From assembly GCA_021292105.1 (NCBI GenBank), contig CM037861.1:73134009-73198008 (forward strand): 64,000 nucleotides of DNA, read 5' to 3'. Shown piece after piece: positions 10,949-21,184 of the stretch; the first letter of the stretch is position 1; every line of letters begins with the position of its first letter. The position numbers were made by a program, and so were the translations under genes. Below the pieces are notes generated by a model. The model was not told where the DNA came from and did no database searches. It was given only the letters and a program-made list of their open reading frames with translations. Origin of the DNA: Anadara kagoshimensis. Its lineage: Eukaryota; Mollusca; Bivalvia; Arcoida; Arcidae.

Positions 10949-11488
10949 TTGCAGTTTTTGTACCCGTCATGCAACTTGCTATCCTATAAAACATCGACTG
11001 CATTGAACGTTTTTTCTCTCTTTTCTTCTATCTTTTTAGGCAGAGAATTAGACATATATGTTCGTGGAAAAGATTGCGTATTATCAAACTTTTACCTCTG
11101 TAAAATTACTGAAAACGATGAAGATTTCTCAAGTGCTGAACATTTATATCAGTATAAAAAAGCTGTGTTTTTTAAATACTTTACTCTGGCCAGTGACATT
11201 AAAAATGCAAAATCAGCTAGCGAGGCAAAAAAATTATATAAATTTACTCGGAAATCTGCTGCATCTTATAATTGGTATGATCAGAAATCAGAAGTTATGA
11301 AAGACATATTACAATTAAAATTCGAAATGGTTCCGGAATTTCGCACGGCATTACGCGATACTCTATCTAGTAAAATTATTCATAATGTACCACATAAGTT
11401 CTGGGGCACAGCAAAAAGTGGACAAGGAGGGGAAAATCATTTTGGAAAACTACTGATGGAGTTGAGAGACGAAAATTTTTTACAATAG
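10949..11488 (+). CDS. NADAR-domain (YbiA-like) accessory ORF of LINE-1
   Basis: The NADAR superfamily (PF08719; E. coli YbiA, COG3236) comprises N-glycosidases acting on NAD/ADP-ribose-type and riboflavin-intermediate substrates. Some members remove ADP-ribose from nucleic acid bases. The domain covers about 11070-11470. Visible family motifs are DCVLSNFY, the active-site-type SAEHLYQYKKA, VMKDILQLKF, and HKFWGTAKSGQGGENHFGKL followed by LMELR. The frame is intact to the TAG at 11486-11488 with no frameshift, unlike ORF1 and ORF2 of the same copy. No usable ATG precedes the domain. The open frame begins with a TTG at 10949, and a strong splice acceptor ends at 11039, so the protein probably starts in an upstream exon. 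It sits between ORF1 and ORF2 of LINE-1, where LINE-A and LINE-B carry an IMPACT-like ORF. An alternative is a captured host exon. I am confident of the domain, less so of the gene structure. Confidence 0.83.
   Translation: MQFLYPSCNLLSYKTSTALNVFSLFSSIFLGRELDIYVRGKDCVLSNFYLCKITENDEDFSSAEHLYQYKKAVFFKYFTLASDIKNAKSASEAKKLYKFTRKSAASYNWYDQKSEVMKDILQLKFEMVPEFRTALRDTLSSKIIHNVPHKFWGTAKSGQGGENHFGKLLMELRDENFLQ
11009..11040 (+). promoter_or_regulatory. Strong candidate 3' splice site before NADAR domain
   Basis: A long pyrimidine run (TTTTTTCTCTCTTTTCTTCT, then ATCTTTTTAG) ends in AG at 11038-11039. The NADAR homology begins a few codons after it. The NADAR frame has no upstream in-frame ATG, so a spliced leader exon would supply one. 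No donor site could be assigned with confidence. Confidence 0.5.
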
Positions 11489-11694
11489 TTTTTTTTTGTT
11501 ACACCATAAAAAAGAAGATACTTTCAATGCATTTTGATGTGTTTATACCCCTGCCATGGCATATACATGTAAGTGTAGTCATGTATGTCGGTGTAGGTGG
11601 GATATTATCCTATTTGATTAAATTAACTTTATGTTAATTAAATTAACATATTTCAGAAGGCAACTTCGTTACTATGTCGCACAGCGTCTCTCGT

Positions 11695-11703
11695 TAGTAC
11701 CAG

Positions 11704-11710
<7 letters not shown>
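11695..11710. repeat. LINE-A target-site duplication, left copy
   Basis: TAGTACCAGAATTTTT at 11695-11710 is identical to 17949-17964. The left copy runs into the T-run that is the minus-strand LINE's poly(A) tail. Together they bound LINE-A exactly. Confidence 0.85.
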
Positions 11711-11742
<32 letters not shown>

Positions 11743-11865
11743 TTTAAGTTGTAATGTGTTTTATTTCCATAGAATTCACAATCCTTCACACAATATGTGT
11801 GAGTAAATTTGTTATACTACAGCAATATATAAGATAGTAAATACGTAATTAATTAATAAATTATA

Positions 11866-11868
<3 letters not shown>

Positions 11869-11906
<38 letters not shown>
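11869..11906. repeat. (TA)n microsatellite
   Basis: About 19 TA units in the 3' UTR of LINE-A. Similar short TA runs occur at 16420-16434 and 39383-39413. Confidence 0.9.
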
Positions 11907-11913
<7 letters not shown>

Positions 11914-11929
11914 TACAGTACGGATCTGT

Positions 11930-12119
11930 CTAAAGTTTAACACTGAGGTAACGAAAAGAATTGATGATCAGCTGCCGAACTCCGATGTATGAATAACTAG
12001 TGACCGAAGCTGCTGATATATATACGACAACAGCTGTTATATGTTTTATTAACGAAAGTAGGCGATTAGCTTTCGATTCGACATCCATTCGTTAGCTCAG
12101 TGTTAAACTTCCGCCAGGC
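11930..12119. repeat. Foldback module in LINE-A 3' UTR
   Basis: AAGTTTAACACTGAG (11933-11947) is perfectly complementary to 12096-12110. The pairing continues with one mismatch through GTAACGAA (to 11955) against TTCGTTAG (from 12088). The whole ~190-base unit resembles 51062-51276 in LINE-B, for example GAGGTAACGAAAAGAAT and GGATTAGCTT. The LINE-B unit has its own, differently sequenced matching arms. Confidence 0.7.
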
Positions 12120-12154
12120 TTGTACTGTAACAATAAATACATTCTATAGAAAAA

Positions 12155-12224
12155 GTGTGTGTGTGTGTGTGTGTGTGCCAAAAAATGCATGTGTGTGTGT
12201 GTGAAGTGTGTTGTTGAGAGCGAG

Positions 12225-12257
<33 letters not shown>
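12155..12257. repeat. (TG)n and (AG)n microsatellites
   Basis: TG runs at 12155-12177 and 12190-12203 and an AG run at 12227-12257, all within the 3' UTR of LINE-A. They generate spurious repetitive ORFs on the minus strand. Confidence 0.9.
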
Positions 12258-12261
<4 letters not shown>

Positions 12262-12575
12262 GCCCGACATCCTTGCGAGTTCTGACGCACTAAATCGATG
12301 TACAAACGCTAAAACACGCATGAATATCCCGTGCGTGACTTTAAAGAGGTCAATACATGTGGTGTATGATACCGTGGATATATAAAAATGCTGTGTTTGT
12401 GATATATATGATGTATATAAAGATATGGATTTTATTGTTATTTTGTACCGTAAGTTATCTTTCTATATAATTTTTTGATAATTTATTAAAACTAAATATA
12501 TTGAAAGAGTGTTCTTTTATCAAAGTAAATCCTGTCATGCGTGAAATGTGTAAACAAAAATTTAAGAATATAACA

Positions 12576-15500
12576 TTATAATGTTTCATACTCAAAAATA
12601 TTTTCCAATATATGCCAATATTCATAGTATACGTTGTAGTTACAGTTTTTAAATAGCAAATATTTTTCAGCTGCCAATTTGGTTTCAATATAGTGCCTTA
12701 GTGAATTTATATTTGGCTTTTGTTTTTGTAATCTTTTGCTGTAGATAAAACATTTAGTATTTAATATTAACCAGTTCAGTGCTTTATTTCTTTACCAGCG
12801 AATTCTGTACCAAAAACGATTGTTTGCTTATCTAACCGAAATGTTTTTCTAAATTTAATTTCAAGCATTTTTTGCAAGCTGTCCCATATTTTGTTTACGT
12901 AACTACATTGGAAAAATAAGTGTTCAATGGTTTCATCATGGATATCGCAAAAGGTGCACAAGTTTGAATTAACAATTTTAATTTTATACAGGAATGAATT
13001 AGTAGCCAAAATTCTGTGTAAGATTCTATATTGTAACCATTGTACAGCAGTTTCTTGACAGCATTTAAAAGATAATATGTAGTTCTTTTCCATTGTTCTT
13101 CTGGAAAATCGTATCCAAATTCTGTCCACTTAGACTGTGCCGTGGGAGTAGTGTTGCATTTGCATAAAATTTCATAGATTGGTTTACAACCTGATTTGTA
13201 ACTCATCAAAACTTTCATATTTTGAGGTATAAAGGGCTGTGATGCTTTGGAAGATATACTATTCCCATCATATCTAAATAAAATAGCTTTATTGCTTTAA
13301 TTAACGTGGCATATTCCAAAAAAAATGTTTTTATTCCAAATGTCTTCTTAAAATCTTCAAAATTTTGAAATTTACCATTTTTGTCTAAAATATCATTATA
13401 TATATATACCTGCTTTCCAGTAATTTTTATAGAAAAGTGTTTTCCCCCCTATTGCTATGTCCTTATTATACCATATATTATGTAATTCTAAATTTTCTCT
13501 TTCTGATAATTTAGCTTTATTTTGTACTATACCCCAGCTATACAACACATCTTTCCAAAAAAGGTTACTAGTTCTTTCCATCAGCAAAATAGTATAGTCA
13601 TTTCCGAAATTCATAAGTTCATTGATACTAGAATTTGTTTCAGACTCAAACAGATAATTCTATTTTGAATCATTGAAAATGAGTCTTCTTATCCATGATG
13701 TCTTAAGAGCAATCAAAAAATTGTAAATATTTATCATTTTTAAGCCCCCTCATCATGGTTCTTATTTAATATCTTTCTTTTAATTTTTTCTATTTTTGAT
13801 TGCCATATGAAATTATAAAATAACTTGTTTAACTCATCTAAAAATTTAACTGGCGGGTTGGGCAAGGATATTAGTAAATGAACCATTTGAGAAATTATTA
13901 GAGTTTTCACAAGTGTAATTCTGCCAATCACAGTTAATTTTCTCTTACCCCATTGGTTCATAATGTTTTTCATTTTCTGGAGCACGTGTGTATAGTTTAA
14001 TTCATTCATCTTAAATAGGTCAACTGAAAAGTTTATACCTAATAAAGTAAAATTTTCCGACCCCCATTCCAGCTTCCACCTATCATGGTGATAAACATCT
14101 CTTGAAATTTTTTCTTACCTATCCATATAACTTTAGTTTTTAACGTGTTAATACATAACCCCGATATTTGAGCAAATAAATCCAATACTTGAAGTGCACT
14201 GTTTAGAGACTTGGGAGACCCATCTAAAATGAGACTTGTGTCGTCCGCATACTGCGAAATTTTATATTCTTCTCCATTTATTTCAATACCTTTAATTTCT
14301 TTAGAATTTCTTATAAGGATAGCCATCACTTCTGCACACAGAATAAAAATATAGGGCGATAAAGGATCTCCTTGTCTACATCCTGTTTGTAAAGTAAAAC
14401 TTTCGGACAAAAATCCATTTTGTAGAACTGCTGAATTTGAATTTTTTTAAAAAAGTAGTAATCATAGCCAGTTAATAATTGAATCTTTAAAATTAAACAG
14501 TTTTAAAACGTCTTTTATAAAATCCCAAGAAACCGAATCAAAAGCTTTTTCAAAATCTATAAGTACTAACAGACCAGGTATGTCGTGTTTTTCAGTATAA
14601 TGCATAATGTCGTAAATTAATCTAATATTTTCCCCTATGTATCGACCTTTTAGAAACCCCGTTTGATCCTTATTGATAAGTTTGTCTAATACCCTTTTAA
14701 TTCTATTTGCTATGCACCCACTGGCAATTTTGTAAGTAATATTCAACAGGCTAATGGGTCTCCAATTTTTTATATATTTTTTGGGTTTATTCGGTTTTGG
14801 CAAACATGTTATTACTCCAAATTTTTGTGTAACAGATAGAACACCTTCTTTATTACCATAATTTATGGAACGAACTAAATATACCCCTAAATTTTTCCAA
14901 AAGAATTAAAAAAATTCTGCAGTAAAACCATCAGACCCAGGGCTTTTGTTATTTTTCATTGTCTTCAAAAAGTCAAGCGCTTCTGTATATGTAATATCCC
15001 CCTCCAGTTGTAAAGCTTCATTATCACTTAATTTTTCAAAAGAACAGTTACGTAATATATCATGCAGTTCCATATTATTATTTATGTCTCTGGAAGAATA
15101 TAATTTTTTTTTATAAAATTTTCTCATTTCTTTAAGTATTTCATTTTGTTCCGTTATTGAATTTCCACTTTCGGTTTCCAGATTTAAAATTAATTTATTT
15201 GTGTAATTTCTAGATTCTAAGCTGCAAAAGTATTTAGTTGGTTTTTCCCCGTCCTCAATGAATTGAGCCCTTGATCTTATATAATGTCCTTTCATTTTAA
15301 TTTGTCTTAGTGTTTTTAATTTTTCTCGTTTGTTTTCTAAACTTTCCGATTGTACAGCAGTTTCATCTTGTTCTAATTCGTTTATTTCTTTAATAAGTTT
15401 AGTTTCATTTAGTTTGTTTTGTTTGTTTTTAAAAATAGCGTATGATATTGTTTTAGATCTTATTTCAAGGAGCAGCATTTCAAAGAATAATTGATCGTCA

Positions 15501-16351
15501 ATTCTGAACTGAAATTCACTGTCTAATATCGATTCTATGTTTTCGATATTATATACGGGTATCATATATTGAATCTTTATTTGCTGAATAAGTTCTATAA
15601 TTGTTTTAACATACTTTTGATCTTTTAAAAGTGAATTATTGAATTTTCATAGACCGGGCCCCCGTTTTAATTTGTCTAGTTTTAAAGATAGCACTACTCC
15701 AGAGTGGGTCTGATCTATAACTGTTTTCTATTTTAATATTTTCTACATCCTGTATTAATGTATCACTTATTAGATAAAAATCAAGTCTTGCTTGCTTTAA
15801 GGGATTTCTTTTCCTCCAGGTATACATTCTTTTTTCTGGAAATAATTCTCTAAAAGGGTCAATGAAATTGTTTAGATCTTTATGTTCCTTTATTATCTGT
15901 TTTGCTTTCAAATTATTTTCGTGTTTATAATTCATTGTGTCAAGATTTTGTTCAAGTACTAAATTAAAATCCCCGCAAATTATCACATAATTATTTTCAA
16001 ATTCTTCGATATCTAAAAACATTTGCTAAGGTAAATCTTTTTTCATTTATAGTTAAGTCTAAGATCAAACAGTTTCCATATAAATCATTTTTAACTCTAT
16101 GGACTTTATATTCAAAGTTATTATTAAAAAATATTGCTACCCCTCGTGAGTTGGTAGAGTATGAATTAAAAATACATTGATATCCCCATTGGTTTTGTAT
16201 ATATGGTTCCATTTTTTTTTTTATCAAAATGAGTATCTTGTAGACAGTAGATATTGTATTTTTTGCATTTTAGATAATTGAATACATCTCGTCTCTTTTC
16301 TGAGTCTCCCAGTCCCTGACAGTTTACAGTTAAAATATTAAACAAAGTCAT
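12576..16351 (-). pseudogene. L1-like ORF2, endonuclease plus reverse transcriptase (LINE-A)
   Basis: ORF2 nicks the target and copies the RNA. From 16351 leftward: APE-type endonuclease (TVNCQGLGD, CLQDTHF, ICGDFNLVLEQ, KQARLDFYLIS), a linker (15565-14906) ending in NNKSPGSDGFTAEFF, reverse transcriptase (NWRPISLLNITYKIASG, LLVLIDFEKAFDSVSW, GCRQGDPLSPYIF, SQYADDTSLI), thumb (RKLTVIGRITLVKT) and the C-terminal knuckle CTFC...HLFFQC near 12900-12950. The end, missed if only long frames are read, is a KYLLFKNCNYN block with its stop at 12576-12578. About eight frame changes break it. The conserved endonuclease SDH is SDP here (near 15705), so even the domain would be inactive. The ATG at 16351 matches the ORF2 starts of LINE-B and LINE-1. 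Confidence 0.88.
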
Positions 16352-16460
16352 AATTATAAATCTTAAGTATTACATATTCTACTTATAAACACACAACATT
16401 CTGGTTTAAAAAGGATAATATATATATATATATGCCACATATTTGGTAAATGAGAGGGCG

Positions 16461-16463
<3 letters not shown>

Positions 16464-16497
<34 letters not shown>

Positions 16498-16521
16498 AAG
16501 AGAGAGAGAGAGAGAGAGAGA
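16464..16521. repeat. (GA)n microsatellite
   Basis: Two GA runs (16464-16494 and 16501-16521) separated by TATAA, in the spacer just upstream of LINE-A ORF2. The Arg-Glu-rich ORF read through them is an artefact. Confidence 0.9.
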
Positions 16522-16679
16522 TTAGTAAATACCGACGTGTATAGAGCTGGACATTTAAGGTCAAAAATACGACTTTTTTCTTCTGGACGCTTACTTTATT
16601 TTGGCAGAGTACCAGTAATTGAAATTATCCATGAGTAGTTCATAATATACTGGTATTGTCAACAACCATCCACACTTAA

Positions 16680-17110
16680 TATTATATAGTGTGTCCGTTA
16701 TAAATACCGCGCGACAAGGCGTGACTATATACTAGCGTAATTTATTCATTATTGTATGGTCCGTGTGCGACACCTTGACGGGTCCTTCACAGACCAAGAA
16801 GAGTCCACACAGTGTAAAATAGGGACCATATATAAAGACGGCTTTGGCCAAATGAACTCAATAAGGCGTGAATATATACAAAGACCAAGAAGAGTCCACA
16901 CAATGTAAAATAGGGACCATATATAAAGACGGCTTTGGCCAAATGAACTCAATAAGGCGTGAATATATACAAAGGATAGTACAGTATCAATTTATGTGTG
17001 GTATGGACTCGCCCGTGTCTATAAATGACTCCCGTCAAAACATCGTAGACTCGCCAGTGTTTGTAAACAATGTCCATATATTATACCGCGAAACCACACA
17101 TATTTGTCAA
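16680..17110 (-). promoter_or_regulatory. Conserved LINE spacer with TATA-like block and 91-bp duplication
   Basis: Between the IMPACT ORF and ORF2, a 91-bp unit is tandemly duplicated (16792-16882 and 16883-16973) with one or two differences. It contains GGGACCATATATAAAG and AAATGAACTCAATAAGGCGT. The corresponding spacer of LINE-B (50590-50700) has GGGACCGTATATAAAGGC and AAATGAACGCGTTGGCGTGA. The TATATAAA lies on the plus strand, antisense to the LINE. Conservation in non-coding DNA of two elements suggests a promoter or RNA structure. The role is inferred. Confidence 0.5.
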
Positions 17111-17535
17111 TAAAATGCTACAATGCTATTTTTGCCATGTATTCTGCCAAAATACAGCATGCGACTTAAACCTGATCATATTTTCTGATAAATTCCATCT
17201 TTTTTAGATGTAAATACATATTTATTATCAGTATTAGGATTATAAAGCGTATAAATATCATGCGTATTTACAATATTAAATGGTTAGTAAGGATCGCTTA
17301 TGATACTTTGGCATGTCTATATAGCTGACACAGTGTTTATTAAATATCGACGGATTTACATTATTGACGACTTCCACATATTTAATACTTTCATTTTTCG
17401 CGTTACTTGCTTTGACATACCTACGTATCATGAGCGGTTCTTAATGACCTACACTATGTATGATCACCTGCAAAATAATAATTATCAAAAATCGTCCAAT
17501 GTCCGGTTACTGTGTAAATACAGTTATTATAGAAA
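17111..17535. other. LINE-A spacer, remaining part
   Basis: AT-rich spacer between the IMPACT ORF end and the conserved block. No further structure could be supported. The plus-strand ORF at 17300-17761 is antisense to the accessory ORF and has no domain. Confidence 0.5.
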
Positions 17536-17907
17536 TCAAAGTTTATTAATAGCTTCCCTGCCTACTTCAACTATGTGTTTAAACCTTAAAGGTCCAAGTT
17601 TTTCACCAGATACCCTTGAAACGACAACAAGTTTATTTGTAACATCGTTTTCCTGTAAGTATTTAAGAAGTGTTGAACCTGCTCCAAATTCCCCGTCGTC
17701 ATCGAAACCATCGTGTATACGTCCATCTTTGTCAGTAAACCGATATGCCGTGATATTATGATCAGCACGTATTGTTAACTGGTCGCGTAGAATTTGTTTT
17801 AGAGCCTCGCGTGTTTCATGGTATGTAGTTGTTGATACTGCTCGCCCAGTAAACTCATTTCCCCTGTCACGTAATGGGTTGCTTTCACTTATGTGTTCAA
17901 ATTTCAT
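17536..17907 (-). CDS. IMPACT/UPF0029-like accessory ORF (LINE-A)
   Basis: UPF0029 (PF01205) is the ancient domain of IMPACT/Yih1 and bacterial YigZ. In eukaryotes IMPACT/Yih1 binds GCN1 and dampens GCN2 signalling. The 123-residue frame carries the family pattern: a helix with TREALKQIL, HNITAYRF, GFDDDGEFGAG, LLKYLQ, then LVVVSRVSGEKLGPLRF and KHI. The usual WYGG after the VVVSR strand is replaced by VSGE. The ATG at 17907 is the first in frame, but the frame is open up to the LINE edge. A TTTTAGAT just upstream (IMPACT frame TTA GAT) matches the ORF1-stop overlap in LINE-B. The frame is intact while ORF2 of the same copy is badly broken. No RWD domain is present, so it is only the small ancient domain. 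Confidence 0.83.
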   Translation of the reverse strand: MKFEHISESNPLRDRGNEFTGRAVSTTTYHETREALKQILRDQLTIRADHNITAYRFTDKDGRIHDGFDDDGEFGAGSTLLKYLQENDVTNKLVVVSRVSGEKLGPLRFKHIVEVGREAINKL

Positions 17908-17948
17908 GTCGCTGTTTTCCGGATCTAAAATTTCTGAGGCTTTTGGAA

Positions 17949-17964
17949 TAGTACCAGAATTTTT
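17949..17964. repeat. LINE-A target-site duplication, right copy
   Basis: Identical to 11695-11710. It marks the 5' end of the minus-strand LINE-A and the point where LINE-1 sequence resumes. Confidence 0.85.
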
Positions 17965-17984
17965 GTCAGTTCTCTTGGCTAATT

Positions 17985-18090
17985 AAGGTAGGTGGTTTTC
18001 TCCGGGTACTCCGGTTTCCTCAACTGTCCCAAAACTGACCACTTTGGTATCATGGAAGTATCCTTGACTGGGACATAAAACTCCACTTAT
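17985..18090 (+). mobile_element. SINE central-domain fragment in LINE-1 spacer
   Basis: GGTGGTTTTCTCCGGGTACT, running on into CCGGTTTCCTC at 17991-18021, has the pattern of the conserved core domain shared by several metazoan SINE families. A relaxed version on the other strand occurs in the SINE copies at 21921-22330. It lies between LINE-A and the start of LINE-1 ORF2, so it is either an insertion or a domain shared by LINE and SINE. Confidence 0.5.
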
Positions 18091-18471
18091 TTATCCATCC
18101 ATCGGTTATATGTTAGTCTAATGATAGAGGATATTGGTCACTATAAAATATGCAGCCTTTTGTGTCAGTAAACTTTTACTATAAATGTATTCACTTATCC
18201 TTGCTAAAGGGCTGCAGATTTCGATAGTGAACTATATCACTGATATGAGGTCTACACAACTCGGAGCGTAGATTCCAACTATTATAGATTTTAATTATTA
18301 GTTATAGAATAATGTTTTCGGAAGTTTCGAGACATTCTGGGAGGGTAGGGGATTATGATATATATATGAAGAAAACGTCTTCCAAGCTTTTAATAATTTA
18401 TTTTTTATTCACATTTGTACAAATGATACTAACCTGTCCCGTGTGTAGAAATTATCTAATATTATCTGGTC
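18091..18471. other. LINE-1 spacer upstream of ORF2
   Basis: About 380 non-coding bases just before the ORF2 ATG. Nothing specific is seen except AT-rich runs and a GGGAGGGTAGGGG stretch near 18339, which is a weak G-rich tract. Confidence 0.4.
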
Positions 18472-20638
18472 ATGAATAGTGATCTAAGAATAGGTAGTTT
18501 AAACTGTAGGGGGCTATATTCGGATTATCATAAAAGAAAAGATTTATTTCATAGATGTAGAAAAAAATATGATATTTCATTTTTGATTGATACTCACTGT
18601 ACAGAAGAAATGGAACCTTATTGGAAAGCTGAGTGGGGTAACGAAGCAAGGTTTTGCTCTTATACCAGTAACAGTCGAGGAGTTGCCATTTTGTTTAAGA
18701 ATTCTTTCAAATTCACCATATTAGATGAAATTAAAGACATTAATGGTAATTATCTTATTCTAGATATAGAAACCCAAAATAAAAGAATAACTCTTGTAGC
18801 GGTCTACGGACCAAATTCAGATCAACCAAGCTTCTTTGAAAAACTTTTTACAAATATTAATATCCTTAACAACAACTCTATAATAGTGGGGGGAGATTTT
18901 AACGTTCCATTAAACTACGAAATTGACACATTATATTACACCAATAAAAACAATCCAAAGTCACATGAAAAAATAATTGATAAGATGGCAGAATTTGACT
19001 TACTTGATGTTTGGAGAGAATTCAACCCAGATGTTAGGAAATATACTTGGCGTGGTCCAAGATGTGTTAAACAAAAACTCGACAGACTTGATTACTTTTT
19101 GGTTTCCGCTGACTTAAAACAATTTCTGATTGATGCAGACATTGACATTGCTTATAAATCAGACCATTCTCCAGTAAATATTTCATTTAAATCCATTGAA
19201 CATGTAAAAGGTCGTGGTACATGGAAATTTAATAATGGTCTACTATATGATAAAGAGTACATAGACTTGGCTAAAAGTAGTATAAGACAAACTGTAGATG
19301 AATATACTGTAAATAGCACCTCTGAAAATGGGGATGTATGTTTTTCAATAAATGACCAACTTTTATGGGAAACTATAAAACTAAATTTAAGGGGAAAAAC
19401 AATATCGTACTCGTCTTACAAAAAGAAAAAAGTTCTAAGAAAGAAATTGAATTAGAAAATAAACTCAAACTTCTTTATACAACCGAATCAACAGTATCGA
19501 GAGATGAAATTGATAAAAACGAAAGAGAACTAAAGGATTTAAGGGATGAAAAAATCAGGGCTTGGTAATGAGGGCAAAATCAAAATGGTTAGTTGAAGGG
19601 GAAAAAAGCAGTAGATATTTTTGCAACTTAGAAAAAAGAAAATTTGTTGAAAAAACCATGCCAAAACTAATATTAGATAATGGTACCGAAATTACGAAAC
19701 AACCTGATATTATTCGAGCACAAATGGCATTTTACCAAAACCTATATACTTCTCAAAAGTTACCAGAACATAATAAAGAGGCAATGTTTTTCGATAAAAC
19801 AAACGATTTTTTTTAAATTTTTAGATCCGGGTATATCGGATACTTTAGAAGGAAATCTTACTGAATCTGAATGTACGTCTGCATTATCAAAAATGAAAAA
19901 TGGCAAATCACCTGGTTTAGACGGTTTTACAACCGAGTTTTATAAATTCTTTTGGAATGATATTCGGGAATACGTAGTTAACGCTCTTAATTATGGGTAT
20001 AGTATTGGTAAGTTGTCTATATCCCAAAGAAGAGGTGTTATAACATGCATACCAAAAGAAGGAAAATCCAAATTGTATTTAAAAAACTGGAGGACAATTT
20101 CTTTACTAAATACTGATTACAAAATTGCATCAGCTGTTATTGCTAATAAAAATTAAAAAAACATTCGATCTAATTATTCCTGAAACACAAACAGGGTTCA
20201 TAAAAGGACGATTCATAGGGGAAACAACCCGCTTAGTTTATGATATTATAGAAAAAACTGACGAAGACAAAATTCCTGGGGTTCTTTTACTGTTAGACTT
20301 CGAAAAAGCGTTTGACTCCATAGAATGGTCATTTATTGAGAAATCCCTTAAATTCTTTGGTTTTGGTAACTCAATCATCAAATGGTTTCAAACTTTTTAT
20401 TTAGATATCATGAGTTGTACCCAATACAATTGATACTGCTCAGATTTTTTTCCAATAGAAAGAGGGTTAGGCAGGGGGACCCTTTATCTCCTTACCTTTT
20501 CATAATATCGGCAGAATTACTTAGCGCGGCTTTAAAACAAAATCCTAATATAAACGAATTAAAAATTAATGGCTCCGAATATTTAGTAGGGCAATATGCA
20601 GATGATACTAACCTCATCTTAAATAATGACGAAAAATC
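18472..20638 (+). pseudogene. L1-like ORF2, part 1: endonuclease and start of RT (LINE-1)
   Basis: The ATG at 18472 starts an APE endonuclease of about 240 residues with its key motifs intact: SLNCRGL, LIDTHC, VYGPNSDQP, VGGDFN, KLDRLDYFLVS and KSDHSPV. The linker (19440-19800) and polymerase follow in shifting frames: NGKSPGLDGFTTEFYKFFW, LLLDFEKAFDSIEW, RVRQGDPLSPYLF and GQYADDTNLIL near 20590-20625. Frame changes near 19440, 19565, 19815, 20150 and 20430 inactivate it. Coding is cut at 20638 by a ~5.1-kb insert directly after the YADD region and resumes at 25722. Confidence 0.88.
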
Positions 20639-21184
20639 CCCTAAAGTGTAAGTACAATGAAAAACGATATTAACATATTTTAATAAACTCCTTTCCCTGA
20701 GACGAACGCCGTATTTCTTTCAAAAATCGAATCACTAATTACGAGAAATTTTGAAATAACCCCTTTTGCACACCTGAATGGAAACTTGAATTTCTCTCTG
20801 ATGACTCGTGACGTCACAAGTGTGACAGCCAATGTTTGCAGACATGCGCATAAGCACCCACGTAAACAAGTATGGCGCCCGCCGAAACTTAAAAATGTTC
20901 AGTCAAACCGCATTAACTGAGGACAACTTTACATAGGTTTAGTAAGAAGAAGACGAATAAATCGCAAGTGATCTGTTCATGCATTATGATGAGGTTTGGT
21001 GGTTAAATTAGCCTGTAAACAGCCACAACCGTTCCATAACACATGCACATGACCCCTCCTCCCTGTTGTTGATGTTGAGTTCATAGCGGAATTTAATCAC
21101 GACTGACCTAATCCTTTTCTAACAAAACAATCGTTGCAGTATAACGTGTATGTTGCGATATAGCTACCTGTTTGTCGGTCACTT

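Larger units (their letters stand above)
11711..17948 (-). mobile_element. L1-like LINE-A with IMPACT-like ORF, nested in LINE-1
   Basis: A minus-strand L1-like element bounded by a 16-bp duplication, with its tail as the T-run at 11711-11733. In its own sense it reads: a few bases overlapping the end of ORF1, the IMPACT-like ORF (17907-17536), a spacer with a 91-bp tandem duplication, ORF2 (16351-12576) and a long ~850-base 3' UTR holding microsatellites and a foldback. The 5' truncation point lies just before the end of ORF1. It inserted into the spacer between the NADAR ORF and ORF2 of LINE-1. Confidence 0.86.

Noticed and set aside
12103..12321. ORF over TG/AG microsatellites
   Set aside because: Low-complexity translation of microsatellites in the LINE-A 3' UTR.
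16450..16638. Arg-Glu-rich ORF
   Set aside because: It is read through a (GA)n run in the LINE-A spacer, with no domain.
17300..17761. 153-residue plus-strand ORF
   Set aside because: It is antisense to the IMPACT-like ORF and has no domain of its own.
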